Shown here: positions 45,476 through 54,113 of the stretch, one piece after another
Position numbering within the stretch: the stretch's first letter is position 1
Layout: every line of letters starts with the position of its first letter
Assembly: GCF_003461955.1 (NCBI RefSeq)
Contig: NZ_QTYB01000007.1
Coordinates: 154,888 to 215,175 of the forward strand
Reading direction: 5' to 3'
Length of the DNA: 60,288 nucleotides
Source of the DNA: Ruminococcus sp. AM36-2AA
GTDB lineage: Bacteria > Bacillota > Clostridia > Lachnospirales > Lachnospiraceae
Position numbers and translations under genes: made by a program
The notes under the pieces: generated by a model
What the model was told of the DNA's origin: nothing
Database searches by the model: none
Seen by the model: only the letters and a program-made list of their open reading frames with translations

Positions 45476-45897
45476 TATCCCATCTTATCCTTTTGTCTCT
45501 GCGATGTTTTCTGGTTTTCAATATACTGTTCTACTGTTTCCAGCGGAGCACCGCCCACCGTCGATACAAAATAGCTGTTTGTCCAGAGAGTCGGCATTTT
45601 CGTTTTAAGATAGGGAAATTCCTGTCTTAAAATTCTGGACGTATAGCCTTTAAATGACTTTACAGCTTTGTGGATGCCAAACTGAGGATCTACTTCCAAA
45701 AGCATATGAACATGGTCTGGCATGATCTCCATTTCCAGAATGTCTACAGAAAGATTTGCAGCATACTCTGTGAGCAGCTCCTTCAGCCGGACGTCCACAC
45801 CATTAATTAATACTTTTCGTCTATACTTTGGACACCATACTACATGGTATTTACAGGAATAGACGACATTGTTGTTTGATTTATATGTTGTGTTCAT
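45475..45897 (-). CDS. tnpA: IS200/IS605 transposase TnpA (Y1, HUH)
   Basis: A 140-residue single-strand DNA transposase. The HUH motif is in MPDHVHMLLEVD, and the catalytic Tyr is probably in TVEQYIENQ near residue 128. HVVWCPKYRRKVL is the usual N-terminal signature. The frame is intact. It is encoded first in the element and is followed by tnpB. Confidence 0.95.
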   Translation of the reverse strand: MNTTYKSNNNVVYSCKYHVVWCPKYRRKVLINGVDVRLKELLTEYAANLSVDILEMEIMPDHVHMLLEVDPQFGIHKAVKSFKGYTSRILRQEFPYLKTKMPTLWTNSYFVSTVGGAPLETVEQYIENQKTSQRQKDKMG

Positions 45898-46046
45898 ATT
45901 TGTATTATACTATAGTTTATTAGTTGATACAATTACTATTTTGTCCATCTTCAATTACTTGCATAAATTCGATGGACGCGTCTTATATCCCCATAGCTGA
46001 AGCAAAGGGTTTTACGACGCATTGGATAATATAATTTTCACACCAT

Positions 46047-46092
46047 AAAAATTCCCCTGAACGCGGATAATTTTCCGTATCCAGGGGATTCT
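46047..46092 (-). terminator. Terminator after the HD-domain gene
   Basis: On the minus strand ATCCCCTG pairs with CAGGGGAAT, with inner GGATA/TATCC pairing, followed by TTTTTAT. The IS left end is only about 30 bases away. Confidence 0.85.
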
Positions 46093-46161
46093 TCTTTCTT
46101 CTCTATAATTGCCAGCTCATTACCATCATATTGGTCCGGATTTTCCCGAAAGCTACTCTGT

Positions 46162-46818
46162 TCAAAGTACTTTTCGTCCGTTTACAGTCAGCTTGAAGGT
46201 TGTTCCCAAAATTTCTGCTGATTTTCTGCAGAACATCATCCGATCAAGAAAAATCTCAAAATAGTCATACATGGAACAGATATTTTCATCGATCTGAAGG
46301 TTCAGTGCGATCACAGATTTTTCTTCATCAATCTTAAGCTTCGAATCTGTCACAGCATAATTCACACGATCGTGAATATCAAACGCAGATCTTTCCTTCT
46401 GGCGTACACGGCTTCTTCTGACATCAGTTTTGTCCGCAATGATAAGTGCTGCTGATATAACATCTTCCGGGCTTCCTGTTGATTCATCGTGATTTCCGAT
46501 TGCAGCTATGACAGTTACTCTGTCCTCAAGAGACATGTTGGTATCCTTCAGCAGATCATTTGCAAGAAGGGCACCGTATTCCGCATGATGGTTTCTGTTA
46601 ATCGCATTTCCGATATCATGCATATATCCGGCGATTTTTGCAAGCTCGATCTCATGCTCCGGATAGCCTAGTCTTTTCAGGATCTTCCCGGCCTGATGTG
46701 CTACCTGAACACAATGTGCCTGTGAATGATCTGTAAATCCAAGCTGTCCCAGGTTTGAATTTCCCTTTTTCAGATATGCATTGATTTCCTTATTATTCGC
46801 TACATCCTTATACTTCAA
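46162..46818 (-). CDS. HD-domain phosphohydrolase
   Basis: A 218-residue protein. The metal-binding His residues are in HSQAHCVQVAHQAGKIL, the HD pair in IAGYMHDIGNAINRNHHAEYG, and further ligands in AAIGNHDEST and IADKTDVRRSR. Proteins of this HD group hydrolyse phosphate esters such as nucleotides; the substrate here is unknown. It lies on the same strand as the phoH gene and 68 bases after it. Confidence 0.87.
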   Translation of the reverse strand: MKYKDVANNKEINAYLKKGNSNLGQLGFTDHSQAHCVQVAHQAGKILKRLGYPEHEIELAKIAGYMHDIGNAINRNHHAEYGALLANDLLKDTNMSLEDRVTVIAAIGNHDESTGSPEDVISAALIIADKTDVRRSRVRQKERSAFDIHDRVNYAVTDSKLKIDEEKSVIALNLQIDENICSMYDYFEIFLDRMMFCRKSAEILGTTFKLTVNGRKVL

Positions 46819-46886
46819 GTTTTTTTACTCTCCCTACGTGTTTCGTGCAGATATTCCCACTCTGCTTATGCTTCTTAGCCATATAG

Positions 46887-48257
46887 TCAGAGTCTCTTTA
46901 TTGCGTCCATTGCCAGCGATGATCTCTCGCATTCTTCAGCTGACAATGTGATCTGCCAGCAAAGAGGACTATCCACCATATGTTTCGCCGCATAGCTTAA
47001 ACCATTTGTCCTTTCATCCAGAAAGGGCCTGTCGATCTGCTGCGGATCTCCCAGCAGTATGATCTTCGTTCCCTGGCCTGCTCTTGTGATAATGCCCTTT
47101 ACCTGATTTGGTGTCATATTCTGAGCTTCATCAATGATCAGATATGTCTTCGCAATAGACCTTCCTCTGATGAAATTCAATGCTTCCGTCTGAATGATTC
47201 CACGTTCAAAAATCTCCGCTATCTTATCACTCAGCTCGTCTTCATCTTCATATCTCTTCTTTTCATCCGAATCAAGGATCTGTTCCAGATTATCGATCAC
47301 CGGTCTCATCAAAGGTGCTATTTTTTCCTTTTCATCGCCCGGCAGAAATCCTATATCATCGTCAAACTGTGCGTTGGGTCTGCATACGATCACACGGCGA
47401 TATTCCTGTGCCGGATTGTTATATACCTTTTCCATTCCAACAGCAAGCGAATAAAATGTTTTCGCGGTTCCCGCCATTCCTTTGATGATAACAAGGGGAG
47501 CTTCTTTTGCATCTGTCATAAGGGCTTCCTGCATAAAATATTGTCCGACATTTCTCGGTGATATTCCATAGGGCTTGCTTTTTTTGTAAACAAGCTGGAC
47601 TATCTTTCCTGAGGATACTCTTCCAAGAAGTGTCTTTTTTGTAGACTGATCCGGCTTCAGTATCACAAATTCATTCTCATGAAATTCCGGTATGGTATGA
47701 TTTCCTTCCTCGTCACTCTGATAAACCTCTTCAAGAGAAATTCCTTTTTTCTTGAACTCCTTGACCTTATCTTCCGGAATGTATACTTCTGTACGACCGG
47801 TATACTGTGCATCATCATCTGAGATCTGCTCACGCTCAAAATCCTCTGCCTGAATTCCCATGATCTGTGCCTTCAGACGAAGTACGATATCCTTTGTCAC
47901 CAGAATAACCTGCTCATCTGTTTCCGCAAGACCTCTGCATACCTTCAGGATCCTGTTATCCGGTTTGTCATCCGGAAGATCCGGCGGCAGCTCTACGTGT
48001 ACAAAATTTTTTTCAATACGAAGAATACCACCGCCGGAAAGTGCTACTCCCTGTAACAGATCACCCTTCTGCCTGTACCATTCCAGCTTTCGGACTGCGG
48101 CTCTTGCATTGATTCCTTTTTCGCCCTCTGCCTTTTTAAGTCCATCCAGTTCTTCCAGCACCACCAGCGGAAGTACCAGATTATTGTCCTCAAAACACTC
48201 CAATGCATATGGAGCCTGGATCAGTACATTCGTATCTATCACATAGGTTTTTATCAT
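46887..48257 (-). CDS. PhoH family protein with N-terminal PIN domain
   Basis: A 456-residue PIN-PhoH (PhoH2-type) protein. The PIN domain (about 1-135) has the acidic residues in YVIDTNVLIQ, LEELD and ILVTKD. The PhoH ATPase (about 240-456) has Walker A IKGMAGTAKTF and Walker B TYLIIDEAQN, plus sensor IILLGDPQQID. Such proteins couple RNA cleavage to unwinding and may belong to an RNA-stress response. The pairing with an HD protein is local only. Confidence 0.92.
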   Translation of the reverse strand: MIKTYVIDTNVLIQAPYALECFEDNNLVLPLVVLEELDGLKKAEGEKGINARAAVRKLEWYRQKGDLLQGVALSGGGILRIEKNFVHVELPPDLPDDKPDNRILKVCRGLAETDEQVILVTKDIVLRLKAQIMGIQAEDFEREQISDDDAQYTGRTEVYIPEDKVKEFKKKGISLEEVYQSDEEGNHTIPEFHENEFVILKPDQSTKKTLLGRVSSGKIVQLVYKKSKPYGISPRNVGQYFMQEALMTDAKEAPLVIIKGMAGTAKTFYSLAVGMEKVYNNPAQEYRRVIVCRPNAQFDDDIGFLPGDEKEKIAPLMRPVIDNLEQILDSDEKKRYEDEDELSDKIAEIFERGIIQTEALNFIRGRSIAKTYLIIDEAQNMTPNQVKGIITRAGQGTKIILLGDPQQIDRPFLDERTNGLSYAAKHMVDSPLCWQITLSAEECERSSLAMDAIKRL

Positions 48258-48400
48258 ATATGCATGCGCTCCTTTTCTGACTTCTGTCCCTTTTTCAGAA
48301 AATATGGTAGCATGCTTATTTTTTCGGTACTATCTCATTATTATGATTTTTGTATAAAATTATCGTAAAATCTTCTATTCCATGATGAAGCGGAACCTTC

Positions 48401-49549
48401 CTACAGTGCCTCTTTATACAGTGCCAGGATATCCTCCCGAACGGTTTTCTGAGGATTTATCGCAATGTTTCCGCTTTTCATGGCATCCTCTGTCATCTGC
48501 GCAAAATACTCATCCGTAACCCCTGCATCCGATAATTTCGCAGGGATCCCAACCTGTGTATTCAGCTCACGGACTGCCTGCTCCAGCATTCCTTTTGAAA
48601 ACTCAGACTCACATTTCTCTTCCGTGGAAATATAATTATAGATCTTCTGATATTTTCCGAAGGCTGCCTCTTCGTTATATTTCACGATATACGGAAACAG
48701 GATTCCGTTTGCAACACCGTGAGGCACATTGAAAAAAGCACTGACCGGATGGCTCATGGCATGGATATTTCCAAGTCTTGCCCAGGAAAAAGCAATCCCG
48801 GCAAACAGAGAGCCTGCCAGCATATCGGAGGCTGCTTCCAGATTGCTGCGGTCTGCCACGTAGGTGCGGATGCTCCGCCCGATCAGCTCCATTGCTTTTT
48901 CGCTCATTGCCTCGGAAAATGGAGATGCGTCCAGAGAAACGTAAGATTCCTCTGCATGGATCAGTGCATCGATCCCGCAGGCAGCTGCCACGGAAGCCGG
49001 TGCGGAGGTGAGAAGCAACGGATCCAGAAGTGCATAAGCCGGGATCAGCTTATAGGAAAATACTGTAAGCTTGTAATTTCGTTCGTGATCGGTAATAACA
49101 GAAAAAGCCGTAACCTCTGAACCGGTTCCGGCAGTTGTAGGAATGGCGATCAGCGGGATGATCTCCCCCGGAACCTTGTCTGCACCTTCATATTCTGTGA
49201 TGCTGCCGCCGTATTTCGCCACAACGCCTACGGCTTTTGCCACATCCATCGGGGAACCGCCGCCAAGAGCAACAATAAAATCCGCTCCGCTTGCCTGGAA
49301 CGCTTCTGCTGCACGTTCCACAGTCTCCACCGATGGATTTCCTTCTGTATCACAAAAGGTGCTGACTGCAATGCCTGCCTGTGTAAGGATTTCTTCACAC
49401 TGCCCCACTACGCCAAGTCTGTTCAGTGTGGGGCCGGAAATGATAAAGCCATGTTTTCCGCCAAGCTTCCCGGCTGCCCCGGGAAGCTCCTTTAATACAC
49501 CTTCACCAAAAAGAATATTCTGCGGTACGGAAAATGTAAATCTTTTCAT
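48401..49549 (-). CDS. Iron-containing alcohol dehydrogenase (module B)
   Basis: A 382-residue group III dehydrogenase. The NAD-binding region is FIVALGGGSPMDVAKAVG and PTTAGTGSEVTAF. The iron ligands are Asp and His in CGIDALIHAEESY and two His in NIHAMSHPVSAFFNVPHG. It is the last gene of module B, 18 bases after the aminotransferase. It may reduce the semialdehyde made by that enzyme to a hydroxy acid, as 4-hydroxybutyrate dehydrogenase does. The substrate is inferred from context. Confidence 0.9.
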   Translation of the reverse strand: MKRFTFSVPQNILFGEGVLKELPGAAGKLGGKHGFIISGPTLNRLGVVGQCEEILTQAGIAVSTFCDTEGNPSVETVERAAEAFQASGADFIVALGGGSPMDVAKAVGVVAKYGGSITEYEGADKVPGEIIPLIAIPTTAGTGSEVTAFSVITDHERNYKLTVFSYKLIPAYALLDPLLLTSAPASVAAACGIDALIHAEESYVSLDASPFSEAMSEKAMELIGRSIRTYVADRSNLEAASDMLAGSLFAGIAFSWARLGNIHAMSHPVSAFFNVPHGVANGILFPYIVKYNEEAAFGKYQKIYNYISTEEKCESEFSKGMLEQAVRELNTQVGIPAKLSDAGVTDEYFAQMTEDAMKSGNIAINPQKTVREDILALYKEAL

Positions 49550-49567
49550 GCTGTTCGTCTCCTCCGC

Positions 49568-50785
49568 TTATTCTGAAAGTGCTTTTACTGTCTCTTCAAT
49601 GATGGCAGCCGCCTGATCACAGTCTTCCTCTGTAATGATCAGCGGCGGTACCATACGGATGGTATGTGCTCCGATGGCCGTGATCAGGAGATGTCTGTCC
49701 AGACAGCCATGCTTTACATCCACACCGGAAATAGTATCATCAAACTCCACGCCTACCAGAAGACCCTGACCACGAACCTCTTTTATATGAGGGATCTTTG
49801 CAAGCTTTTCCATAAAATAGGTGCCCATTTTTGCCGCATTGCCAGCCAGATCTCTGTCAAGAAGTTCACCAACCTCGGCCAATGCTGCAGCACAGGAAAC
49901 CGGATGTCCGCCGAAGGTTGTTCCGTGAGAACCAGGTGTGAAAGCTTTTGCCACTTCCTCTGTAGCACAGATCGCACCGATCGGCATACCTCCTCCAAGT
50001 GCTTTTGCCATGGACACGATATCCGGTTTGATCCCGTAATGCATATAGCTCATCACATTACCGGTTCTGCACCAGCCTGTCTGGACCTCATCAATAAGAA
50101 GGAGCATATCGTTCTCATCACAGAATTCCCGGAGTCCCTTCATAAATTCCATGGTTGCCGGATGGACACCGCCCTCGCCCTGTACAGGCTCTATCATGAT
50201 GGCAATGGTATTTTCCGTGCAGGCATCTTTAAAAGCCTGAAGATCATTGTACGGTGCATAGGAAAATCCGTAGGTCATGGGACCGAAGCCGACCTGGCAT
50301 CCGTTTCCCGGCTGTCCGGTGGCGGACATGGCACCAAAGGTCCTTCCATGGAATCCCATTTTTGCAGTTACGATATGATAACGGTTCGGACCATATTTTT
50401 CGATTCCGTATTTTCTTGCCATTTTGATCATGGCCTCGTTTGCCTCTGTACCGGAGTTCTGGAAAAAGATCTTATCCATTCCGATGGTTGTGCAGACCTT
50501 TTCAGCAAGAAGTGCCTGGGGAATGGTGTACGGATAGTTGAAGGTATGCATCAGTGTCTGCGCCTGGTCTACAACCGCTTTTACCACCTTTTCATTGCAG
50601 CTTCCTGCGGAGTTTACTGCGATACCTGCATAAAAATCCAGATATTTTTCGCCCTTCTCATTGTAGATATACTGGTCTTTTGCACTTTCTGCCAGAAAAT
50701 CCATTCTCTCATAGGTCTCGATCATGTATTTGTTTACTTTTTCCTTGATATCCTCAAATGTCAGTCCTGTTTCTTCCAGCTTCAT
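49568..50785 (-). CDS. Class III aminotransferase (module B)
   Basis: About 405 residues, PLP enzyme of the acetylornithine/ornithine/GABA aminotransferase group. It has FFQNSGTEANEAMIKMARK, LLLIDEVQTGWCRTG and the Schiff-base Lys in SMAKALGGGMPIGA. The ATG at 50785 has a GGGGAGG ribosome-binding site and overlaps the stop of the kinase-like gene by 4 bases. The context of importer, aminotransferase and alcohol dehydrogenase favours catabolism of an omega-amino acid over arginine synthesis. It is a different subgroup from the module A enzyme. Confidence 0.9.
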   Translation of the reverse strand: MKLEETGLTFEDIKEKVNKYMIETYERMDFLAESAKDQYIYNEKGEKYLDFYAGIAVNSAGSCNEKVVKAVVDQAQTLMHTFNYPYTIPQALLAEKVCTTIGMDKIFFQNSGTEANEAMIKMARKYGIEKYGPNRYHIVTAKMGFHGRTFGAMSATGQPGNGCQVGFGPMTYGFSYAPYNDLQAFKDACTENTIAIMIEPVQGEGGVHPATMEFMKGLREFCDENDMLLLIDEVQTGWCRTGNVMSYMHYGIKPDIVSMAKALGGGMPIGAICATEEVAKAFTPGSHGTTFGGHPVSCAAALAEVGELLDRDLAGNAAKMGTYFMEKLAKIPHIKEVRGQGLLVGVEFDDTISGVDVKHGCLDRHLLITAIGAHTIRMVPPLIITEEDCDQAAAIIEETVKALSE

Positions 50786-51462
50786 TTCTTTTCCTCCCCT
50801 TTTGTGATCTGTTCTGATAAGATCTGTTCCCTTGTGATCAGACCCTTCATCACCAGATATTCTTCGATCATCTTTACGCATCCTGTAATTCCGACTTTTT
50901 CACTGTTCAGCGTCATATCGTAATTGACGGGATTGGTCCAGTAATTTCCTTTTGTATAATATTTATAATAGTCCGCTCTGTACTTATCTGTGTTCTCAAT
51001 GGTGGCTGCTGCCACATCTGCGGATACCTTCATCCTCTGCATGGTCCGCTCCAGACAGAAAGCACGCGGTGCTTCGATATAGATACTTACCACATTTTTT
51101 CTGCCCTTTAAGACATAATCCGCGCATTTTCCAACGATCACGCAGGATTCCTGATCTGCCAGGTTTCTGATGATCTGTGACTGATACTCAAACAGCCGGT
51201 CATCGGAAACAAATTTCTCATTTCTTGCAATGTACTGCCTGGATCTGGGCAGCCCTTTAAGAAATCCTGTAAATCCTCCGTTGTTCCGGATACGCTCATT
51301 GATATCCAGGAAGAGCTTTTCATCCAGTCCGCTCATCTGGCTTGCCAGTGTCAGGATACGGTTTTCATAGCAGTGGATCCCCAGATCTTTTGCCAGCATG
51401 GAGGCGATTTCCTTTCCGCCGGTTCCAAAACCTCTGGCAAAGGTTACAATAAAATTTTCCAT
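50782..51462 (-). CDS. Cytidylate kinase-like family protein (module B)
   Basis: A 226-residue AAA_26-type protein. The loop is IVTFARGFGTGGKEIASMLAKDLG, again with Gly where Walker A has Lys. CVIVGKCADYVLKGRKNVVSIYIEAP and MTLNSEKVGITG match the other two family members in this window. It begins 13 bases after the ABC ATPase gene and overlaps the aminotransferase gene, so it is translated in the importer-catabolism operon. It may sense nucleotides or modify the imported substrate; the activity is unknown. Confidence 0.85.
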   Translation of the reverse strand: MENFIVTFARGFGTGGKEIASMLAKDLGIHCYENRILTLASQMSGLDEKLFLDINERIRNNGGFTGFLKGLPRSRQYIARNEKFVSDDRLFEYQSQIIRNLADQESCVIVGKCADYVLKGRKNVVSIYIEAPRAFCLERTMQRMKVSADVAAATIENTDKYRADYYKYYTKGNYWTNPVNYDMTLNSEKVGITGCVKMIEEYLVMKGLITREQILSEQITKGEEKK

Positions 51463-51475
51463 TTTATACTCCTTC

Positions 51476-52216
51476 CTATCCTGCCAGATAACGGCTCAAA
51501 AATTCTCTGGTACGGGCATTTTTAGGATTTTTAAACAGCTCTGCCGGAGGTGCGTCCTCCACAATGTAACCCTGATCCATAAAAATCGTCCTGGTGGAAA
51601 CATCTCTGGCAAATGCCATCTCATGAGTCACAATGATCATGGTAAGGCCTGTGGTCGCCAGCTCCTTCATAACATTTAAAACCTCTCCTACCATCTCCGG
51701 GTCCAGCGCTGATGTAGGTTCATCAAAAAGCAGGACCTCCGGATTCATGCAGAGCGATCTTGCAATGGCAACCCTCTGCTTCTGCCCACCTGAAAGCTGT
51801 GTGGGATTTGCATTGATAAACGGTGCCATTCCTACCTGCTTCAGATGTGTGATCGCCCGGTCAAAGGCTTCTTCCTTTGACAGATGAAGGACTTTTCTTG
51901 TACAGAGCATACAGTTCTGGAGAACAGTCATGTTGTTAAAGAGATTAAAGGACTGAAATACCATGCCCACCTTTGACCGGTATTCATTGATCTCCTTCTG
52001 GACTGCTCCGATCTCTTTTCCATGATAGCGGATCTTTCCGCTGGTCTGGGTTTCCAGCTTGTTGATACAGCGAAGCAGAGTGGATTTTCCGGAACCGGAG
52101 GAACCAACGATACAGATGATCTCGCCCGGCTCCACGTTGAAATCGATTTTTCGCAGTACCTCATGCTGCCCGAATGCTTTACTTAATTCCTCAACGGATA
52201 TGATTGCATCACCCAT
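51476..52216 (-). CDS. Amino-acid ABC transporter ATP-binding protein
   Basis: A 246-residue ATPase of the GlnQ/HisP group, with Walker [13 protein letters not shown], signature [14 protein letters not shown], Walker [14 protein letters not shown] and H-loop IIVTHEM. It energizes the permease encoded 13 bases upstream. Module B therefore uses a binding-protein importer where module A uses an APC permease. Confidence 0.95.
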   Translation of the reverse strand: MGDAIISVEELSKAFGQHEVLRKIDFNVEPGEIICIVGSSGSGKSTLLRCINKLETQTSGKIRYHGKEIGAVQKEINEYRSKVGMVFQSFNLFNNMTVLQNCMLCTRKVLHLSKEEAFDRAITHLKQVGMAPFINANPTQLSGGQKQRVAIARSLCMNPEVLLFDEPTSALDPEMVGEVLNVMKELATTGLTMIIVTHEMAFARDVSTRTIFMDQGYIVEDAPPAELFKNPKNARTREFLSRYLAG

Positions 52217-52229
52217 TATTTTTCCCTCC

Positions 52230-52994
52230 TTACGGATTTTCCATATATTCCACTGCCAGTGCGTAGTTCTCTGTTTTCTTCATCTTCTTTTCAAGGAATG
52301 TAAACAGACGGTTGAATACAAAGCAGAGTACAAAATAGATCACTGCAATAACAAGATAGGATTCAAAATATTTATAATAATTTCCGCCTACAGTTTTCGC
52401 TGCCATAAACAGCTCCTGAACTGCGATAACATTCAGAACGGAAGTCATTTTCAGATTTGTAAGAAATGTATTTGCCATCTCAGGGATGATGTTTTTGAAG
52501 GCCTGCGGAAGTACTACATAGATCATAGTCTTCATAGGTGACATTCCCATGGCCCAGGCGCCTTCCCTCTGTCCCATATCAATGGAACCGATACCGGCTC
52601 TGACAGTTTCTGCCATGTAGGCTCCGGTGTTCAGTACCGTTACCATAACACCTGCAAACAATGGTGTAATATTCACATTTGCCTGACGGATACCATAATA
52701 CAGGACCATTGCCTGAACGATCATAGGCGTATCTCGGAAAACCTCCACATAGATCCTGCAGATTGCCTTTAAGATTTTAAAAATTCCTTTTTTCAGAATG
52801 CTGTCGCCTTCATTGATACGGATATCCTGGATGATACCGATGATATAGCCCAGCAGGAAACCAAGAATGGTTCCTGCTACAGCTATATAGAGAGTCAGCC
52901 AGGTTCCTTCCAGAAACATACTGGAATATTTTTTTGCCAGAAAGATCATCCATTCCAGGGAATTGGACGGATCTGTAATTGAAAAGCCTAACAT
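52230..52994 (-). CDS. Amino-acid ABC transporter permease
   Basis: A 254-residue HisM/GlnP-type permease with five or so helices. The N-terminal segment [31 protein letters not shown] and the coupling region [29 protein letters not shown] are typical of polar amino-acid importers. A single permease gene suggests a homodimer. Confidence 0.94.
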   Translation of the reverse strand: MLGFSITDPSNSLEWMIFLAKKYSSMFLEGTWLTLYIAVAGTILGFLLGYIIGIIQDIRINEGDSILKKGIFKILKAICRIYVEVFRDTPMIVQAMVLYYGIRQANVNITPLFAGVMVTVLNTGAYMAETVRAGIGSIDMGQREGAWAMGMSPMKTMIYVVLPQAFKNIIPEMANTFLTNLKMTSVLNVIAVQELFMAAKTVGGNYYKYFESYLVIAVIYFVLCFVFNRLFTFLEKKMKKTENYALAVEYMENP

Positions 52995-53012
52995 ATCTCC
53001 ACCTCACTTGGA

Positions 53013-53885
53013 CTAGTTCGCTGCCGGCTGCTGTGTCAGAACAGTATCCATCAGCTCATCCATTTTCTCTTTATCGTTCCAGCCGATGTCATCCATGGCA
53101 CCCTGCAGCTTATCTCTCAGCTCTGTGTCATCTTTTCTTGTTGCGATGCAGACATTGACCATTTCATCATCATCTTTAAAGGTATCCTTCTCATCCAGGT
53201 TGATGATCTTCAGATCCTTGTTTGTCAGTGCTGCTGATTCTGCTGTAGGAACATCTACAACGCAGACATCTGCAACTCCGTTGGAGATTGCCATAAAGCA
53301 CTCGGAGGTTGTCTCATAGTTTCCGGACTGCTCTGCACCGTCGATCTGATCCAGAAGCGGTACCCATCCGGTTCCAAGCTGTGTGGTAACCTTGCAGCCT
53401 GTTCCTGCAAGATCGGAAAGGCCTTTGACATCGTCATATTTGCCGCCTGCCTTTACTACGATACAGTTATCTCTGTAATAATATGGTTCTGTAAAAGCAT
53501 ATGATTTTTCTCTTTCTGCCGTTTTTCCCATACCTGCGATGATACAGTCATAATCGCCGGCATCCATGGAGATTCCGATGGAGGACCACTCAACCTTGTG
53601 AATCTCCAGCTTCATTCCAAGCTGATCTGCAAGCTTCTGGGCTACTGCCACATCGTAGCCATATGCGTAATAATCACTGCCGTAAATAGGTTCTGCCTTG
53701 CTTCCGTCCGGGGTTGTGTCTGTATCCTGGGTCCAGTTGAACGGTGCATATGCACATTCCATACCAACCCTTAACACATCCTTATCGGATTTGTCTGCTG
53801 CCCATGTGGAAGCTGCTGTAGATGCTAACATTGCTGCGGAAATAATACCTGTGATCACCATTTTGCCTAAAAGATTTTTTTTCAT
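53013..53885 (-). CDS. Amino-acid ABC transporter substrate-binding protein, without lipobox
   Basis: About 290 residues, family 3 solute-binding protein. It has VLRVGMECAYAPFNWTQ, YGYDVAVAQKLADQLGMKLE and DYDCIIAGMGKTAEREKSYAFTEPYY. The ATG at 53885 has a GAGGAGG ribosome-binding site. The signal peptide (AAMLASTAASTWAAD) has no Cys, so it lacks the usual lipid anchor of Gram-positive binding proteins. It may be released or held by its permease. Long inserts in the first lobe (about 65-80) could shape the ligand site. Confidence 0.92.
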   Translation of the reverse strand: MKKNLLGKMVITGIISAAMLASTAASTWAADKSDKDVLRVGMECAYAPFNWTQDTDTTPDGSKAEPIYGSDYYAYGYDVAVAQKLADQLGMKLEIHKVEWSSIGISMDAGDYDCIIAGMGKTAEREKSYAFTEPYYYRDNCIVVKAGGKYDDVKGLSDLAGTGCKVTTQLGTGWVPLLDQIDGAEQSGNYETTSECFMAISNGVADVCVVDVPTAESAALTNKDLKIINLDEKDTFKDDDEMVNVCIATRKDDTELRDKLQGAMDDIGWNDKEKMDELMDTVLTQQPAAN

Positions 53886-53960
53886 ATTCGTTTCCTCCTC
53901 TTCTACATAGCTGGCACAAAACATATTTAACTGGTCGACCTGAACGTTTTCGCCTGTAAA

Positions 53961-54005
53961 CAAAAAGGGCGCTGAAAGAAATTTTTCATTTCCTTCAACG
54001 CCTTT
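53961..54005 (-). terminator. Leader terminator (attenuator) of module B
   Basis: Minus-strand GGCGTTGAAGGAAAT pairs with ATTTCTTTCAGCGCC (a few G-U or mismatched pairs), followed by CTTTTTG. It lies between the promoter and the binding-protein gene. The 5' arm begins AAAGGCG, as in the module A leader at 33912-33953. Confidence 0.8.
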
Positions 54006-54022
54006 GTTGTTTGATAGACTTC

Positions 54023-54087
54023 ATTATACTCAGGAGAAGCTTTTCGTCAACTTTCATTTTGCACAAACAAACTGTTCATTTTGCACA
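54023..54087 (-). promoter_or_regulatory. Promoter and PucR operator candidates of module B
   Basis: TTGACG, a 16-base spacer and TATAAT (54023-54028) on the minus strand. Upstream, TTCATTTTGCACA occurs at 54053-54065 and 54075-54087, a direct repeat with 22-bp period, two helical turns. The TGTGCA core on the minus strand is shared with the module A palindrome at 34045-34061. Confidence 0.72.
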
Positions 54088-54113
54088 GTGTTGTAAATAT
54101 ATGAACCTGATCT

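Larger units (their letters stand above)
44231..46014 (-). mobile_element. IS200/IS605-family element with tnpA and tnpB
   Basis: A complete-looking element about 1.78 kb long. The right end is the TCAA (complement of 44231-44234) after a GGGG/CCCC hairpin. The left end is near 46014, beside an imperfect hairpin (CCCTTTGCTTCAGCTATGGGG on the minus strand), which resembles the left end of IS608. It encodes a Y1 transposase and a TnpB nuclease with a TAATG junction. Such elements move as single strands without target duplication. The left boundary is good to a few bases only. Confidence 0.82.

Noticed and set aside
49664..50923. 419-residue plus-strand frame opposite the module B aminotransferase
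   Set aside because: Antisense shadow of a clear PLP enzyme; Cys/His-rich with no domain pattern.
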